Shown: positions 9,114 through 16,094 of the stretch, piece after piece
Layout of the letters: every line of letters begins with the position of its first letter
Numbering within the stretch: the first letter of the stretch is position 1
NCBI RefSeq assembly: GCF_004353915.1
Contig: NZ_SMRP01000004.1
Coordinates: 124,001-188,000 of the forward strand
Length of the DNA stretch: 64,000 bases
Direction of reading: 5' to 3'
Source: Paraburkholderia silviterrae
Lineage (GTDB): Bacteria > Pseudomonadota > Gammaproteobacteria > Burkholderiales > Burkholderiaceae
Translations under genes and position numbers: made by a program
The notes under the pieces: generated by a model
What the model was told of the DNA's origin: nothing
Databases searched by the model: none
What the model saw: only the letters and a program-made list of their open reading frames with translations

Positions 9114-9275
9114 GTGATCGAACACGTAATACTGGGCGCGTTTCTGGTTATACCCCTCGTCATTGTCGTCTTCCTGTTTTCCGACGAAATCCTCGAGGAG
9201 CATAGGCAGCGCGTGCAAGCGGGGGCTCCTCATATCGACTGGCGTCATCCGCTGCGTAGCATCCTGCACCACTGA
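9114..9275 (+). CDS. Small single-pass membrane protein, 53 aa
   Basis: GTG at 9114 is preceded by a near-perfect AGGAGG (6-bp spacing). The product has one hydrophobic helix at residues 4-22 and a charged, His-rich cytoplasmic tail (EEHRQRVQ, HIDWRHPLRSILHH). Translation signals and strong hydrophobic periodicity argue that it is real despite its size. A short inverted repeat TGTAGC/GCTACA at 9061-9078 overlaps a possible -10 (TACAAT, 9075-9080). Function unknown. Confidence 0.65.
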   Translation: MIEHVILGAFLVIPLVIVVFLFSDEILEEHRQRVQAGAPHIDWRHPLRSILHH

Positions 9276-9295
9276 GCCCCAGTGGCAGGATTGCA

Positions 9296-9315
9296 GCCCG
9301 GGCTGATTCCCGGGC
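9296..9315. other. Perfect 7-bp hairpin between two small genes
   Basis: GCCCGGG and CCCGGGC flank a six-base loop just after the 53-aa gene. No T-run follows, so it may be a processing or weak stop signal rather than a full intrinsic terminator. Confidence 0.5.
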
Positions 9316-9366
9316 AAATGGCCCGCGCGCCACGCGGGAGGACGCGCTTGAGCGTGGGAGGCACTC

Positions 9367-9591
9367 GTGGAATTCGAGTTCTCCTGGATGGCGTATTTCC
9401 TCTCGCTGTTCGCGCTGATGGTGTGCTCCATCGCGCTCACCCTGCTCTGTCCTGGCGCCGGCAAGCGTGAGGACGGCGTTGCGCGCGAGCGCGGCGCCGA
9501 TTCGGCTCCATCCACGGAAGAAGCCGCGCACGGCGCGTCGCAACCCTGCGATCGCGGTACCTTGCCTGCGCATCCGGGCGATGACGCATGA
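9367..9591 (+). CDS. Small membrane protein, 74 aa
   Basis: GTG at 9367 follows GGGAGG. Residues 5-28 (FSWMAYFLSLFALMVCSIALT) form one transmembrane helix. The rest is a hydrophilic, Ala/Glu/Gly-rich tail with no recognised motif. It sits 91 bp behind the 53-aa membrane protein in the same direction, with a small hairpin between, so the two may be co-expressed. The tail has low complexity, so the exact C-terminus is the least certain part. Function unknown. Confidence 0.6.
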   Translation: MEFEFSWMAYFLSLFALMVCSIALTLLCPGAGKREDGVARERGADSAPSTEEAAHGASQPCDRGTLPAHPGDDA

Positions 9592-9752
9592 CCGGCGTGC
9601 GCGCCTGCGCCTGCCGTCAATTCCACGCGCTGAGCCGGCATCCGCGTAATTCTTCGCTCGCGTAATTCGTCGTTACCACTTGCAGCACCTGTATCCGTGC
9701 TTCGCACCCACAATCCCACGCATGTATTCGAACGGTTCTCGAGGGGAACAAC

Positions 9753-10130
9753 ATGCGAAAGATTGCAGCCGTACTGCTGACGGCGGGATGCGTGATGGCG
9801 GCTGGCCCGGCCAGTGCGCATGATCATGGCGGCGACGTGGTGGGTGCACTGGTCGGCGGAGCGCTGATCGGTGCGGTTGTGGGTGCCGCGATGAACAGTG
9901 CCCCAGCGGTGGTTTATCAGGCGCCGCCCCCGGTCTATGCCGAGCCGGCACCGGTGGCCGCTCCGGTCTACGCGGAACAGGCCCCCATGTACGCCGCCGC
10001 GCCTGCACCGGCGCCTGGCGGTTGCTACGATCAATACTCGGGCCGCTACGTGCAATGTGCGCCGGCACAACTTGCTCCGCCGCCGCCGGCACAGTATGAC
10101 GACGACTACGGACAGCCTGCCGGTTGGTAA
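9753..10130 (+). CDS. Secreted glycine-zipper protein, 125 aa
   Basis: A Sec signal peptide (residues 1-22, ending PASA) leads into HDHGGD and then a glycine-zipper segment of about 20 residues (GALVGGALIGAVVGAA), which usually packs in or against a membrane. From residue 50 on it is a Pro/Ala/Tyr-rich repeat region (PVYAEPAP, PVYAEQAP) with a two-Cys loop GGCYDQYSGRYVQC. Similar proteins are common periplasmic or outer-membrane-associated proteins in Burkholderia. No enzymatic role is implied. Confidence 0.8.
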   Translation: MRKIAAVLLTAGCVMAAGPASAHDHGGDVVGALVGGALIGAVVGAAMNSAPAVVYQAPPPVYAEPAPVAAPVYAEQAPMYAAAPAPAPGGCYDQYSGRYVQCAPAQLAPPPPAQYDDDYGQPAGW

Positions 10131-10180
10131 GCCAGATAGTTCGGTATGCAAACCAATGTTGGATTGACCCCACTGAAACA

Positions 10181-10211
10181 CGGCTGCCTTTCGGAAACCG
10201 GAAGGCAGCCG
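10181..10211. terminator. Hairpin between convergent genes
   Basis: A 14-bp stem (one G.U pair) closes an AAA loop: CGGCTGCCTT pairs with AAGGCAGCCG at the base. It lies between the glycine-zipper gene and the convergent protease gene and could stop both transcripts, although no T-run follows. Confidence 0.5.
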
Positions 10212-10227
10212 CGAGCGCGCTCATCGC

Positions 10228-11256
10228 CTACAGCAAAACCGCCTGCTCTACAGGTGTGACCTGCAGATTCAGTTTTTGCGTCAGCCGGACCACGGTGAAC
10301 TCCACCGCGCGCCCGATGCGCGAAGCGTCGAGCAAGCGCTGCAGCGCATCGATTCCATCGACGGCCAAGCCGTCGATCGCGACGATCGTATCGTCGACCC
10401 GCAGACCACCTAACGCGGCGGGGCTTCCCTTGACGATTTCCATCACACGCACACCGCTAGTCGTTGGGAGTTCGAAATAACGTTGCACCTTGCGCGCGAC
10501 CGGCACGGTGGTGCCGGCAATGCCGACGTGTGCGCGTCGCACGCGTCCGTGAGCGAAGAGTTGCGTGATGACCCATTTGGCGGTGTCGATAGCCGTGGCG
10601 AAGCAGATGGCCTGCGCGCCGGGAATGATCGCGGTATTCACGCCGATCACTTGGCCCGCCGAATTCACGAGCGGACCGCCGGAATTGCCGGGATTGAGCG
10701 CGGCGTCGGTCTGGATCACGTCGTAGATCATGCGCCCGGAGTTCGAGCGCAGCGAACGGCCGAGCGCGGAGACCACGCCCGTGGTGACGGTTTGCGCGAG
10801 GCCCAGTGGACTGCCTACGGCAATCGCAATCTGTCCGACGCGCAGCTTCGCTGATTCGCCGAGTTCGGCGTGCGGCAGAACCTCGGACGCGCCGATGCGC
10901 AGCACGGCGAGATCGGTGCTCGGGTCGTCGCCGATGAGGTCGGCGTCATAGGTCGAACCGTCGGCAAGCGTCACGCGCAGCGCGCTTGCGCCGTGAACGA
11001 CATGGCTATTGGTGAGCAGATAGCCGTCGGGCGTGAACAGAAAACCCGAGCCGGTGCCACCGCGTACGGCGGCGCTGCCAGGCGTTCTGCGCTCGACAGC
11101 AATATGGGCGACGGATTGCTGGACACGTTCGAGTGCCCCGATGACGGTTCGCGAATAGGCGTCGAGGAGGGCGCCGTCGTCCTCAGCGCGAGGGTGTGCA
11201 CCGTCAGACGAAAGGCCGCGAGCGAGATCGTCAATGAAGGAGGGTCGGCTTCCCAC
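10228..11256 (-). CDS. HtrA/Deg-like S1C serine protease with PDZ domain
   Basis: The trypsin-fold triad is complete: His85 in TNSHVVH, Asp115 in STDLAVL and Ser192 in GNSGGP. A PDZ domain follows from about residue 245 (GVRVMEIVKGSPAALGGLRVDDTIVAIDG). There is no signal peptide or membrane anchor, unlike DegP/DegS, so it may act in the cytoplasm or leave by another route. I prefer GTG 11256, with CGGAGAA upstream; an in-frame GTG at 11301 would add 15 residues but has no ribosome binding site. Length of 342 aa suits a one-PDZ protease. The neighbours give no hint of a substrate. Confidence 0.85.
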   Translation of the reverse strand: MGSRPSFIDDLARGLSSDGAHPRAEDDGALLDAYSRTVIGALERVQQSVAHIAVERRTPGSAAVRGGTGSGFLFTPDGYLLTNSHVVHGASALRVTLADGSTYDADLIGDDPSTDLAVLRIGASEVLPHAELGESAKLRVGQIAIAVGSPLGLAQTVTTGVVSALGRSLRSNSGRMIYDVIQTDAALNPGNSGGPLVNSAGQVIGVNTAIIPGAQAICFATAIDTAKWVITQLFAHGRVRRAHVGIAGTTVPVARKVQRYFELPTTSGVRVMEIVKGSPAALGGLRVDDTIVAIDGLAVDGIDALQRLLDASRIGRAVEFTVVRLTQKLNLQVTPVEQAVLL

Positions 11257-11499
11257 GATCAGAATTCTCCGATGAGTGTGGGCCGTACATGCAGGGAACA
11301 CGCGGCAATTTCAAGAGGCCCGCCGATTTGGCAAAAAGCTGCGGGAGGCCGCGTATCGAGGGTCGGAAGATCTTGTCTGCACGAAGGTTAACGATTGTCA
11401 GATCGACGGCTCGGCCATTGATGGTCAAGAAGCGAGCCGCGCCAATGATTTGGCGGCGACGTCCCCTCGCGCCGTGTAGTTAGTAGTGGCAAGCTCTTG

Positions 11500-11528
11500 G
11501 CCGCGGCCCCTGCCGCGGCATTTTTTTT
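11500..11528 (+). terminator. Intrinsic terminator without an obvious gene
   Basis: GCCGCGGC (11500-11507), loop CCCT, GCCGCGGC (11512-11519), then A and eight T. It is a textbook plus-strand terminator, yet the nearest annotated plus-strand gene is over 1.3 kb upstream. Confidence 0.8.
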
Positions 11529-11579
11529 GTCTGCGAATTCATCTGAAGAGATCACTGGCGCGATCGCGGCGGCGTGCCC

Positions 11580-11610
11580 GAAAAGAAAGAAGCCCGCTCT
11601 TTGGCGGGCT
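11580..11610 (-). terminator. Intrinsic terminator of the 71-aa gene
   Basis: On the minus strand AGCCCGCC and AGCGGGCT form the stem and a T-rich tail (TTCTTTCTTTT) follows. It lies 80 bp after the stop of the 11691-11906 gene. Confidence 0.7.
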
Positions 11611-11690
11611 AATCCATGCTCGGGTTACATGGCGAGGACAATCGGTTGTGCCGTGCCGCCATGAAGGTGGCGGGCAGGCCGGTAGTGCGT

Positions 11691-11906
11691 TCAGGCCGCA
11701 GCGCTCCTTGTCTGGAGGCGCTCGAGTTGCGTCATGAGCGAGTCAATCGTACGGAACTGGGCGTGCGAGAGCTGTGCGGTATCGAGCAGATTTGAAAGGC
11801 GCTGGTGCCAATAGTCGAACGAGAGAAAGGGGATCGTGCCCTCCGTGAGCAGCGACGGAACCATGACGCGCATGATGTGCGCAATTTCCTGATCGATGAA
11901 TTTCAC
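11691..11906 (-). CDS. Small hypothetical protein, 71 aa (paralogue at 44342)
   Basis: The protein begins MKFIDQEIAHIMRVMVPSL and contains FDYWHQRLSNLLDTAQLSHAQFRTIDSLMTQL. The gene at 44342-44623 encodes the same framework: F[IV][DE]QEIAHI.RVM, DYW..RL..LL, L.H.Q..T.D.L..QL. Conservation between two distant copies shows this is a real protein family, probably all-helical and cytosolic. It has its own terminator. Neither copy has a neighbour that suggests a role. Confidence 0.8.
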   Translation of the reverse strand: MKFIDQEIAHIMRVMVPSLLTEGTIPFLSFDYWHQRLSNLLDTAQLSHAQFRTIDSLMTQLERLQTRSAAA

Positions 11907-12122
11907 TGTGCGCCCCGGTGAACCGTCGAGATCTCATGGTTGGATACGTCGTCTTGCCACTCTAGTGCGCCGGCAAAGCGTGTACAGCTATCACAATGGA
12001 TAGGGGGCAAAGAGGGCGGCATGCCCGGTGCGCCGAACCCTTGTCAATAGGGGCGTCGAGCCCTCCCGCCGCGTGCCCGGCAGGCTCGAATCGGGGCATA
12101 TCCTGGTGTCGTGCCGTGGCAC

Positions 12123-12320
12123 TCAGTGTCGCCAGCCATGGCCGTAGCCGCCAAAGCCGACCCCAATATCGACGGACGGCGCCGCATAGTAGCCCGGCGC
12201 ATAGCCGTAACCGTAGGCCGGTGCCGGCGCATAGGCATACGGCGGGGCGACGATGCAGCCTGTGAGGCTCGCAAGCCCCGTGGCTAGCGCGATTGTGCAA
12301 CAGAGTCGGATTGTCTTCAT
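12123..12320 (-). CDS. Small lipoprotein, 65 aa, Tyr/Gly/Pro-rich
   Basis: MKTIRLCCTIALATGLASLTGC is a lipoprotein signal with the acylated Cys at residue 22. The mature part is low complexity (PPYAYAPAPAYGYGYAPGYY, then GVGFGGYGHGWRH), like many small outer-membrane lipoproteins of Burkholderia. GGGAGAA lies before ATG 12320. An upstream ATG six codons away has no binding site. No specific role is known. Confidence 0.75.
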   Translation of the reverse strand: MKTIRLCCTIALATGLASLTGCIVAPPYAYAPAPAYGYGYAPGYYAAPSVDIGVGFGGYGHGWRH

Positions 12321-12618
12321 CGTTTTCTCCCAATGCACCTATTGTTGGCGCGCGCGCCGTGGGAAAACGAAACGATATGTGACGGGAGTTTACGAAGCCG
12401 CGGGACTCGTGAGGCAGCAGCCGTGGCCAGACGGTTTCGCGACGTAGCGCATGGCGACGCGCGTTACTTACACTTGCTTTCGATTCCTTACCTTTGTGGA
12501 TTTTGGCGGAATTTACGATGCGGTATTTCCCGTGCAGCTATGGGGCGAAATAGCGTGTCTGAATTATGGCGTCAGACCGCTTTTCATATGATTAAAACAG
12601 CGGAATGGCCCACAATCA

Positions 12619-13311
12619 ATGAACGCTTTTGACACAGTCATTCTGACTTTCCTCACACAAATACATCTCGCACCCATCGCCGACCACGCGATAAGGGTGA
12701 TCGCAGGGCTTTATACCTTCAAAGGCTTTTTGCTGATTCCATTGCTGTGGTGGATGTGGTTTCAGCCCGGCGAGCGCCGCGACTGGCGGCGCGAGATGGT
12801 TATCGCGACGGTGGCGAGCGGTCTGATCGCGCTTGCTGTCGGCCGTTTTCTGGCGCATTTTCTGCCGTTCAGGGTACGGCCGATCTTCAACCCGGATCTG
12901 CATTTGCACTTCGCAATGGAGTCGCTGCGCGATAGCGGATTGACCGGCTTCAGTTCCTTTCCAAGCGATCACGCGATGCTATGGGCGGCGATTGCCATGG
13001 GGATATTTCTGGTTTGGCGGACAGTGGGTGCGCTGGCGCTTGTTTATACCGCGATCTTTATTTGCCTGCCGCGCGCCTATCTTGGCTTTCATTACCCGAC
13101 TGACCTGCTCGCCGGCGCCGCAATCGGCATCGTCATTACCTGGATCTTGACGCGCGACTGCGTCCGCGAGCGCACCGCCGCTCCGGTTCTGCACTTGACG
13201 GTGCGCTTTCCGGGGCCCGCTTCGGTGCTCGCGTTTCTCGTGTGTTTCGAGCTGATCACGCAGTTCGACGACCTGTTGAGGCTCGCGCACTCGGTCTCGA
13301 AAGCGGTCTGA
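12619..13311 (+). CDS. PAP2-family membrane phosphatase
   Basis: The 230-aa protein has about five or six transmembrane helices and the three PAP2 motifs in order: FRVRPIF near residue 83, SFPSDHA near residue 113 and RAYLGFHYPTD near residue 153. Family members dephosphorylate undecaprenyl pyrophosphate, phosphatidate or related lipids at the periplasmic face. The substrate is unknown. No clear Shine-Dalgarno sequence precedes ATG 12619, but the protein starts sensibly there. The upstream 280 bp is AT-richer and should hold its promoter. Confidence 0.9.
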   Translation: MNAFDTVILTFLTQIHLAPIADHAIRVIAGLYTFKGFLLIPLLWWMWFQPGERRDWRREMVIATVASGLIALAVGRFLAHFLPFRVRPIFNPDLHLHFAMESLRDSGLTGFSSFPSDHAMLWAAIAMGIFLVWRTVGALALVYTAIFICLPRAYLGFHYPTDLLAGAAIGIVITWILTRDCVRERTAAPVLHLTVRFPGPASVLAFLVCFELITQFDDLLRLAHSVSKAV

Positions 13312-13355
13312 GTGGTGCGAGCAGCGGGGAGGGGCTTGGAGCCCTTGCGCTGCGC

Positions 13356-13766
13356 TCACTCCTCGCACCGAACGTCCTGCTTGCGGACGACGATGATCAC
13401 CGGATACGTGCCGTGCTCGAGCTCCACGCGCGTGACTACCGACATCGTCGTGTCGCCGCTGTCGTCATACACGCTCACTCGCTCGTTGCGCAAACTGACA
13501 ACGCCAACGCAGTTGGACGCACGCCCTTCCTCGGAAACCTGGCACTGGATGGGATTGTCGGCCAGGTAGCGATACTTGTTGTCGCTCGACTGGTATTCGC
13601 GAAAGCTTTGCGCCGAACCGCCCACGCCGGTGACATAACCGATGGCGCACGATTCGTTCGACGTGTCGCTCGCCGGGGATGTCCCGGCCACTGCAAGCGC
13701 GCTCGTGGCCGCGAGGGCCGCTGAAAGTAGCGATACGACGATGGGGTTTTTGGTGCCGTGTTTCAT
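13356..13766 (-). CDS. Secreted hypothetical protein, 136 aa
   Basis: After a basic start (MKHGTKNPI) comes a hydrophobic signal segment ending in an AVAG-type site near residue 28. The mature part (about 108 aa) has four Cys (NESCAIGYV, IQCQV, ASNCVGV, VRCEE) and predicted beta strands, so it is likely a disulphide-bonded periplasmic protein. The start at 13766 was chosen because the signal peptide begins there; an in-frame extension to 13832 runs into the putative attachment core of the neighbouring element. It converges with the PAP2 gene. Confidence 0.75.
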   Translation of the reverse strand: MKHGTKNPIVVSLLSAALAATSALAVAGTSPASDTSNESCAIGYVTGVGGSAQSFREYQSSDNKYRYLADNPIQCQVSEEGRASNCVGVVSLRNERVSVYDDSGDTTMSVVTRVELEHGTYPVIIVVRKQDVRCEE

Positions 13767-13796
13767 TGGGTCGACTTTGAGTAACGTGGGGCGTCC

Positions 13797-13814
13797 GGTC
13801 ATTTCAATACATAA
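13797..13814 (-). other. Putative left attachment core (degenerate)
   Basis: Read on the minus strand, TTATGTATTGAAA matches TTCTGTATTGGAA of the mnmE 3' end at 11 of 13 positions, in the same orientation as needed for direct-repeat att sites. Identity falls away after that, so the call rests partly on the nearby arm repeats. Confidence 0.4.
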
Positions 13815-13873
13815 CCTTCTAAAGGCCGTCATTGTGCTCTCGTATAAGGGTTTTGAGACGGGCGCGTCGATAT

Positions 13874-13895
13874 TGTGTACTAACCTGTGTACTAA
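13874..13895 (+). repeat. Left pair of arm-type repeats
   Basis: TGTGTACTAA occurs at 13874-13883 and 13886-13895, one 12-bp step apart. The same motif with the same 12-bp step is found at 28641-28662 beside the integrase. This is the layout expected of integrase arm-binding sites. Confidence 0.6.
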
Positions 13896-14025
13896 AAACC
13901 GAAAGTGCCCCGGTTATCCACAGCCTCCGCCAGTATTTTGCCCAAGTGACACCAACCGCGCAGCGGGCACCGCAAGCGGTCTTCTGGAGAGCGCCTCGTG
14001 TTTTCAAAAATAGCCTCCCCACCGA

Positions 14026-14109
14026 CCCGACAAAACTGACGGAATAGCGCTCGCGAGTTTGCAATCACGCCCACCTGGGCACCCGACAGAACCGACAAAA
14101 GTATCGGTT
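14026..14109 (+). repeat. Left copy of the 34-bp bipartite repeat module
   Basis: The full module occupies 14068-14101: CGCCCACCT, five bases, then a CCCGACAGAACC-GACAAAAG part. A partial copy (CCCGACAAAACTGAC) lies at 14026-14040. The end of the module also forms AACCGA...TCGGTT (14091-14109). Two full copies in the opposite orientation lie at 27190-27223 and 27255-27288. Confidence 0.75.
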
Positions 14110-14207
14110 CTAGGTCCGTTCTGGCATCGCGATACTACTGCGGTATCGCTCGCCCACAAGCGCGAAATCCTCTGCTAGGCTGAGTTCCCGAACGCTTGGA
14201 GATGCCA

Positions 14208-14420
14208 GTGAACGAAGAACTCCGCATTGCCATTCTCGCGGTCCGACTCTACGCCGAACGTCATCCGCGACCGCCGCAAGTCTCGATGTCACAGGCTGCT
14301 GAGATGCTCGGCATCAGCCGTCAAACAGTCGCCAAGATGGTCCGGTTCGGGCAAATCAAGCTGAACAAGTACGGCAGAATTTCAATCGAGCAGGTTGATG
14401 CGGTACTCGAGTCGGTGTGA
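14208..14420 (+). CDS. Small helix-turn-helix protein, 70 aa
   Basis: Residues about 25-50 (VSMSQAAEMLGISRQTVAKMVRFGQI) form a helix-turn-helix like those of excisionases and MerR-type small regulators. GTG 14208 is preferred because GGAG lies 6 bp upstream; the ATG at 14202 abuts that GGAG and could not be read from it. It is the first gene inside the left end of the element and reads inward, ahead of the PrtN-family gene. It may be an excisionase or an early regulator. Confidence 0.7.
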   Translation: MNEELRIAILAVRLYAERHPRPPQVSMSQAAEMLGISRQTVAKMVRFGQIKLNKYGRISIEQVDAVLESV

Positions 14421-14439
14421 GCAGTAGAGGTATGACCAC

Positions 14440-14781
14440 ATGAGTGATCTGCTGACGAGACTCGAGGCACAATTCAACGCGCCGCTCCTGCCCGTCGAGG
14501 TTGTTCGCGCGAACTTCTTTCCGCACCTGTCAGAAGAGGTCTTCAACCGCCGCGCGCGGGCCAATGACTTCGGCTTCCCAGTTATGAGCGCCGACCGGTC
14601 GCAGAAGGCCGCCATGTTCGTCCACATTGAAGACCTAGCTGCCTACCTGGACACACGGCGCGCCGTCGCTACACGAGAGCACGCAGTGCTGTCCAGTGTT
14701 AGGCCGCCTGCGATCCTTGAGGCGTCCAGTCACGATAACCAAGTTATGAACCGCATAGTGCATGAGCGCTACCGCCGCTAA
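14440..14781 (+). CDS. PrtN-family (pyocin activator-like) protein, 113 aa
   Basis: The pattern LEAQFNAPLLPVEVVRANFFPHLSEE, then RANDFGFPVMSADRSQKAAMFVHIEDLAAYLDTRR, matches the PrtN family, whose founder activates pyocin genes in Pseudomonas after DNA damage. Especially typical are the R..SQK...VHI.DLA.YLD block and the short helical N-terminus. AGAGG precedes ATG 14440. It follows the small HTH gene by 19 bp, so the two are one transcript. In this element it could switch on the tail genes, but they lie on the opposite strand at some distance; that link is inference. Confidence 0.75.
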   Translation: MSDLLTRLEAQFNAPLLPVEVVRANFFPHLSEEVFNRRARANDFGFPVMSADRSQKAAMFVHIEDLAAYLDTRRAVATREHAVLSSVRPPAILEASSHDNQVMNRIVHERYRR

Positions 14782-14846
14782 CCTTCGCGCTTCAAACGCG
14801 ACCCTTGCTCGGATTTGAAATCTCACCAAGGCGCGTCGAAAGTTGC

Positions 14847-14889
14847 TATGATCGTGCCGTGTTCCGGTTACCGTTGCTCCTGCAACGGT
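14847..14889 (+). promoter_or_regulatory. Extended -10 promoter and leader hairpin
   Basis: TGCTATGAT (TATGAT at 14847-14852) is an extended -10. In the leader, ACCGTTGC (14870-14877) pairs perfectly with GCAACGGT (14882-14889) around a TCCT loop. This lies about 90 bp ahead of the 68-aa gene. Confidence 0.5.
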
Positions 14890-14976
14890 CGACTCGCGGT
14901 GAGGCATGGAATTGCGGACGGGCAGCGCCCGGAACATATGACCCTCCCCCGCTTCTTGCATTCGAAGGAGTGGCAC

Positions 14977-15183
14977 ATGTCGCAGCAACAAGAACGCAGT
15001 TTGGATCAGAAGGCACGACGCGCGGCGAAGTGCGCAGGACTGGTTGCAGTTAAGTCCCGCGCTGGCGAGTCGGTAGATAACCTCGGCGGCTTTCGCATTG
15101 TCGACCCCAATCGCAACACGATTGAGGCCGGCGAGCGGTTCAATATGACCGCAGAACAGGTTATCGCGTACTGCCGTGACTGA
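14977..15183 (+). CDS. Phage-type hypothetical protein, 68 aa
   Basis: AAGGAG lies 7 bp before ATG 14977, which fixes the start. The product is small and basic at the N-terminus (QKARRAAKCAGLVAVKSR), followed by VDNLGGFRIVDPNRNTIEAGERFNMTAEQVIAYC. It resembles short unnamed proteins of Burkholderia prophages. A strong terminator follows the stop at once, so it ends the left, inward-reading transcript of the element. Function unknown. Confidence 0.7.
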   Translation: MSQQQERSLDQKARRAAKCAGLVAVKSRAGESVDNLGGFRIVDPNRNTIEAGERFNMTAEQVIAYCRD

Positions 15184-15192
15184 TCCAGCAAG

Positions 15193-15215
15193 AGCCCGCT
15201 TCGGCGGGCTTTTTT
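15193..15215 (+). terminator. Intrinsic terminator
   Basis: AGCCCGC, loop TTCG, GCGGGCT, then six T. It closes the left plus-strand operon and separates it from the convergent minus-strand genes. Confidence 0.9.
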
Positions 15216-15335
15216 GCGTCCGCTCGCTCTATGCGTTATCGCCGCTAACGTGCGCTAGTCGACAAGGGCACTGATACAATGAGGTGGCCCCGGAGGTTCA
15301 AACCATCCCGCCCTGGCAGCGGCGAGGTACCTCAC

Positions 15336-15842
15336 TCAAACGGGGCCCTTCTTCTGCACTGCCTGCTCACCCATTACCCTGCGATAGATCTTCTCCGCCT
15401 CCCCGAGATCTTCATTCGAGGGTGGCAGCCATTGAATCGGGCCGCCGCCCTTGCCGGTGTGCTCCAGCTTGTGAGTGGTGGTGTACATCCCGCCGACCTC
15501 TTTCGCCGCTTGCTCGAGCAATTTCATCGTCAGCTTAACGTTTCCCCGTGCCTCGGCCTCATTGCACATGCGATCCAGAATGCGTAGTCGCCTGGCTCGA
15601 TGAGCAATCGGGATCAGCTCCTGGTCTTGCAGGTACGCTGCACGCGCCGCTTCGAAAATCGCGCGGTACTTCTTCCCCACGCCTTTGCCAGCCGCCTTGG
15701 TCGGGTCATACGCCTCACATTGTTGCGGCGTGACCGACAGCCCGAACTCCTCTTTGATGGCCCGAGCCACCTGAGATGGTGTGTCGTAGCAGGCAAGGCC
15801 TTGCACGATCCGCCGCTTTACATCGTCAGTAAGGGTCGCCAT
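15336..15842 (-). CDS. DUF2280 protein, small-terminase-like
   Basis: The 168-aa protein matches the DUF2280 phage family: MATLTDDVKRRIVQGLACYDTPSQVARAIKEEFGL with a helix-turn-helix feel, then YDPTKAAGKGVGKKYRAIFEAARAAYLQD and IPIAHRARRLRILDRM. In complete phages this gene sits directly before the large terminase and is regarded as the small subunit that recognises the packaging site. Here no large-terminase gene follows; only about 25 codons of open frame without recognisable motifs remain before a stop. It is the last minus-strand gene at the left end. Packaging-site recognition is inferred from the family. Confidence 0.75.
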   Translation of the reverse strand: MATLTDDVKRRIVQGLACYDTPSQVARAIKEEFGLSVTPQQCEAYDPTKAAGKGVGKKYRAIFEAARAAYLQDQELIPIAHRARRLRILDRMCNEAEARGNVKLTMKLLEQAAKEVGGMYTTTHKLEHTGKGGGPIQWLPPSNEDLGEAEKIYRRVMGEQAVQKKGPV

Positions 15843-15889
15843 TTTCAGAATCTATCTATGTTCCTTCTGGGTTTCGGGGCGCCGAACCC

Positions 15890-16010
15890 GTGGAAACCAG
15901 TGGAAACCTCCGCGCGTGGAAACCGCGTTTGCCGTGGTAACCGGGGTGGTAACCGACCGCTGGTAGCCACCGCCAGATGGGCGTTTCCCGTGGCTACCAG
16001 AGTGGCTACC
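15890..16010. repeat. Iteron-like array of GTGGNNACC
   Basis: Seven direct copies of GTGG[A/T/C][A/T]ACC start at 15890, 15900, 15916, 15934, 15946, 15990 and 16002, and one inverted copy lies at 15962-15970. The variants run in pairs or threes: GTGGAAACC three times, GTGGTAACC twice, GTGGCTACC twice. The array fills the gap between the spike gene and the DUF2280 gene and holds no convincing gene. Confidence 0.8.
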
Positions 16011-16094
16011 AGTCGGTTTTGCTGTTACATACGCTATAACAATCGCCAATACGCCGTTACCGCGATTCTTCCACCTCGACCGGCGCCACTGCCG

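Larger units (their letters stand above)
11257..11690. other. Gene-poor gap holding two terminators
   Basis: No frame has both a ribosome binding site and recognisable protein. A 67-codon plus-strand frame (11276-11479) ends 20 bp before the plus-strand terminator at 11500, but its sequence matches nothing I know. The terminator therefore suggests an unannotated short transcript or RNA. Confidence 0.5.

Noticed and set aside
8841..10181. 446-codon minus-strand frame over the small membrane-protein genes
   Set aside because: No recognisable domain, no ribosome binding site, and it runs antisense to three better-supported genes.
15282..15340. tRNA-like GGTTCAAA sequence
   Set aside because: No acceptor or anticodon stem can be formed on either strand.
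15890..16010. Possible CRISPR array
   Set aside because: Repeats are only 9 bp, spacing is irregular and no cas gene is present.
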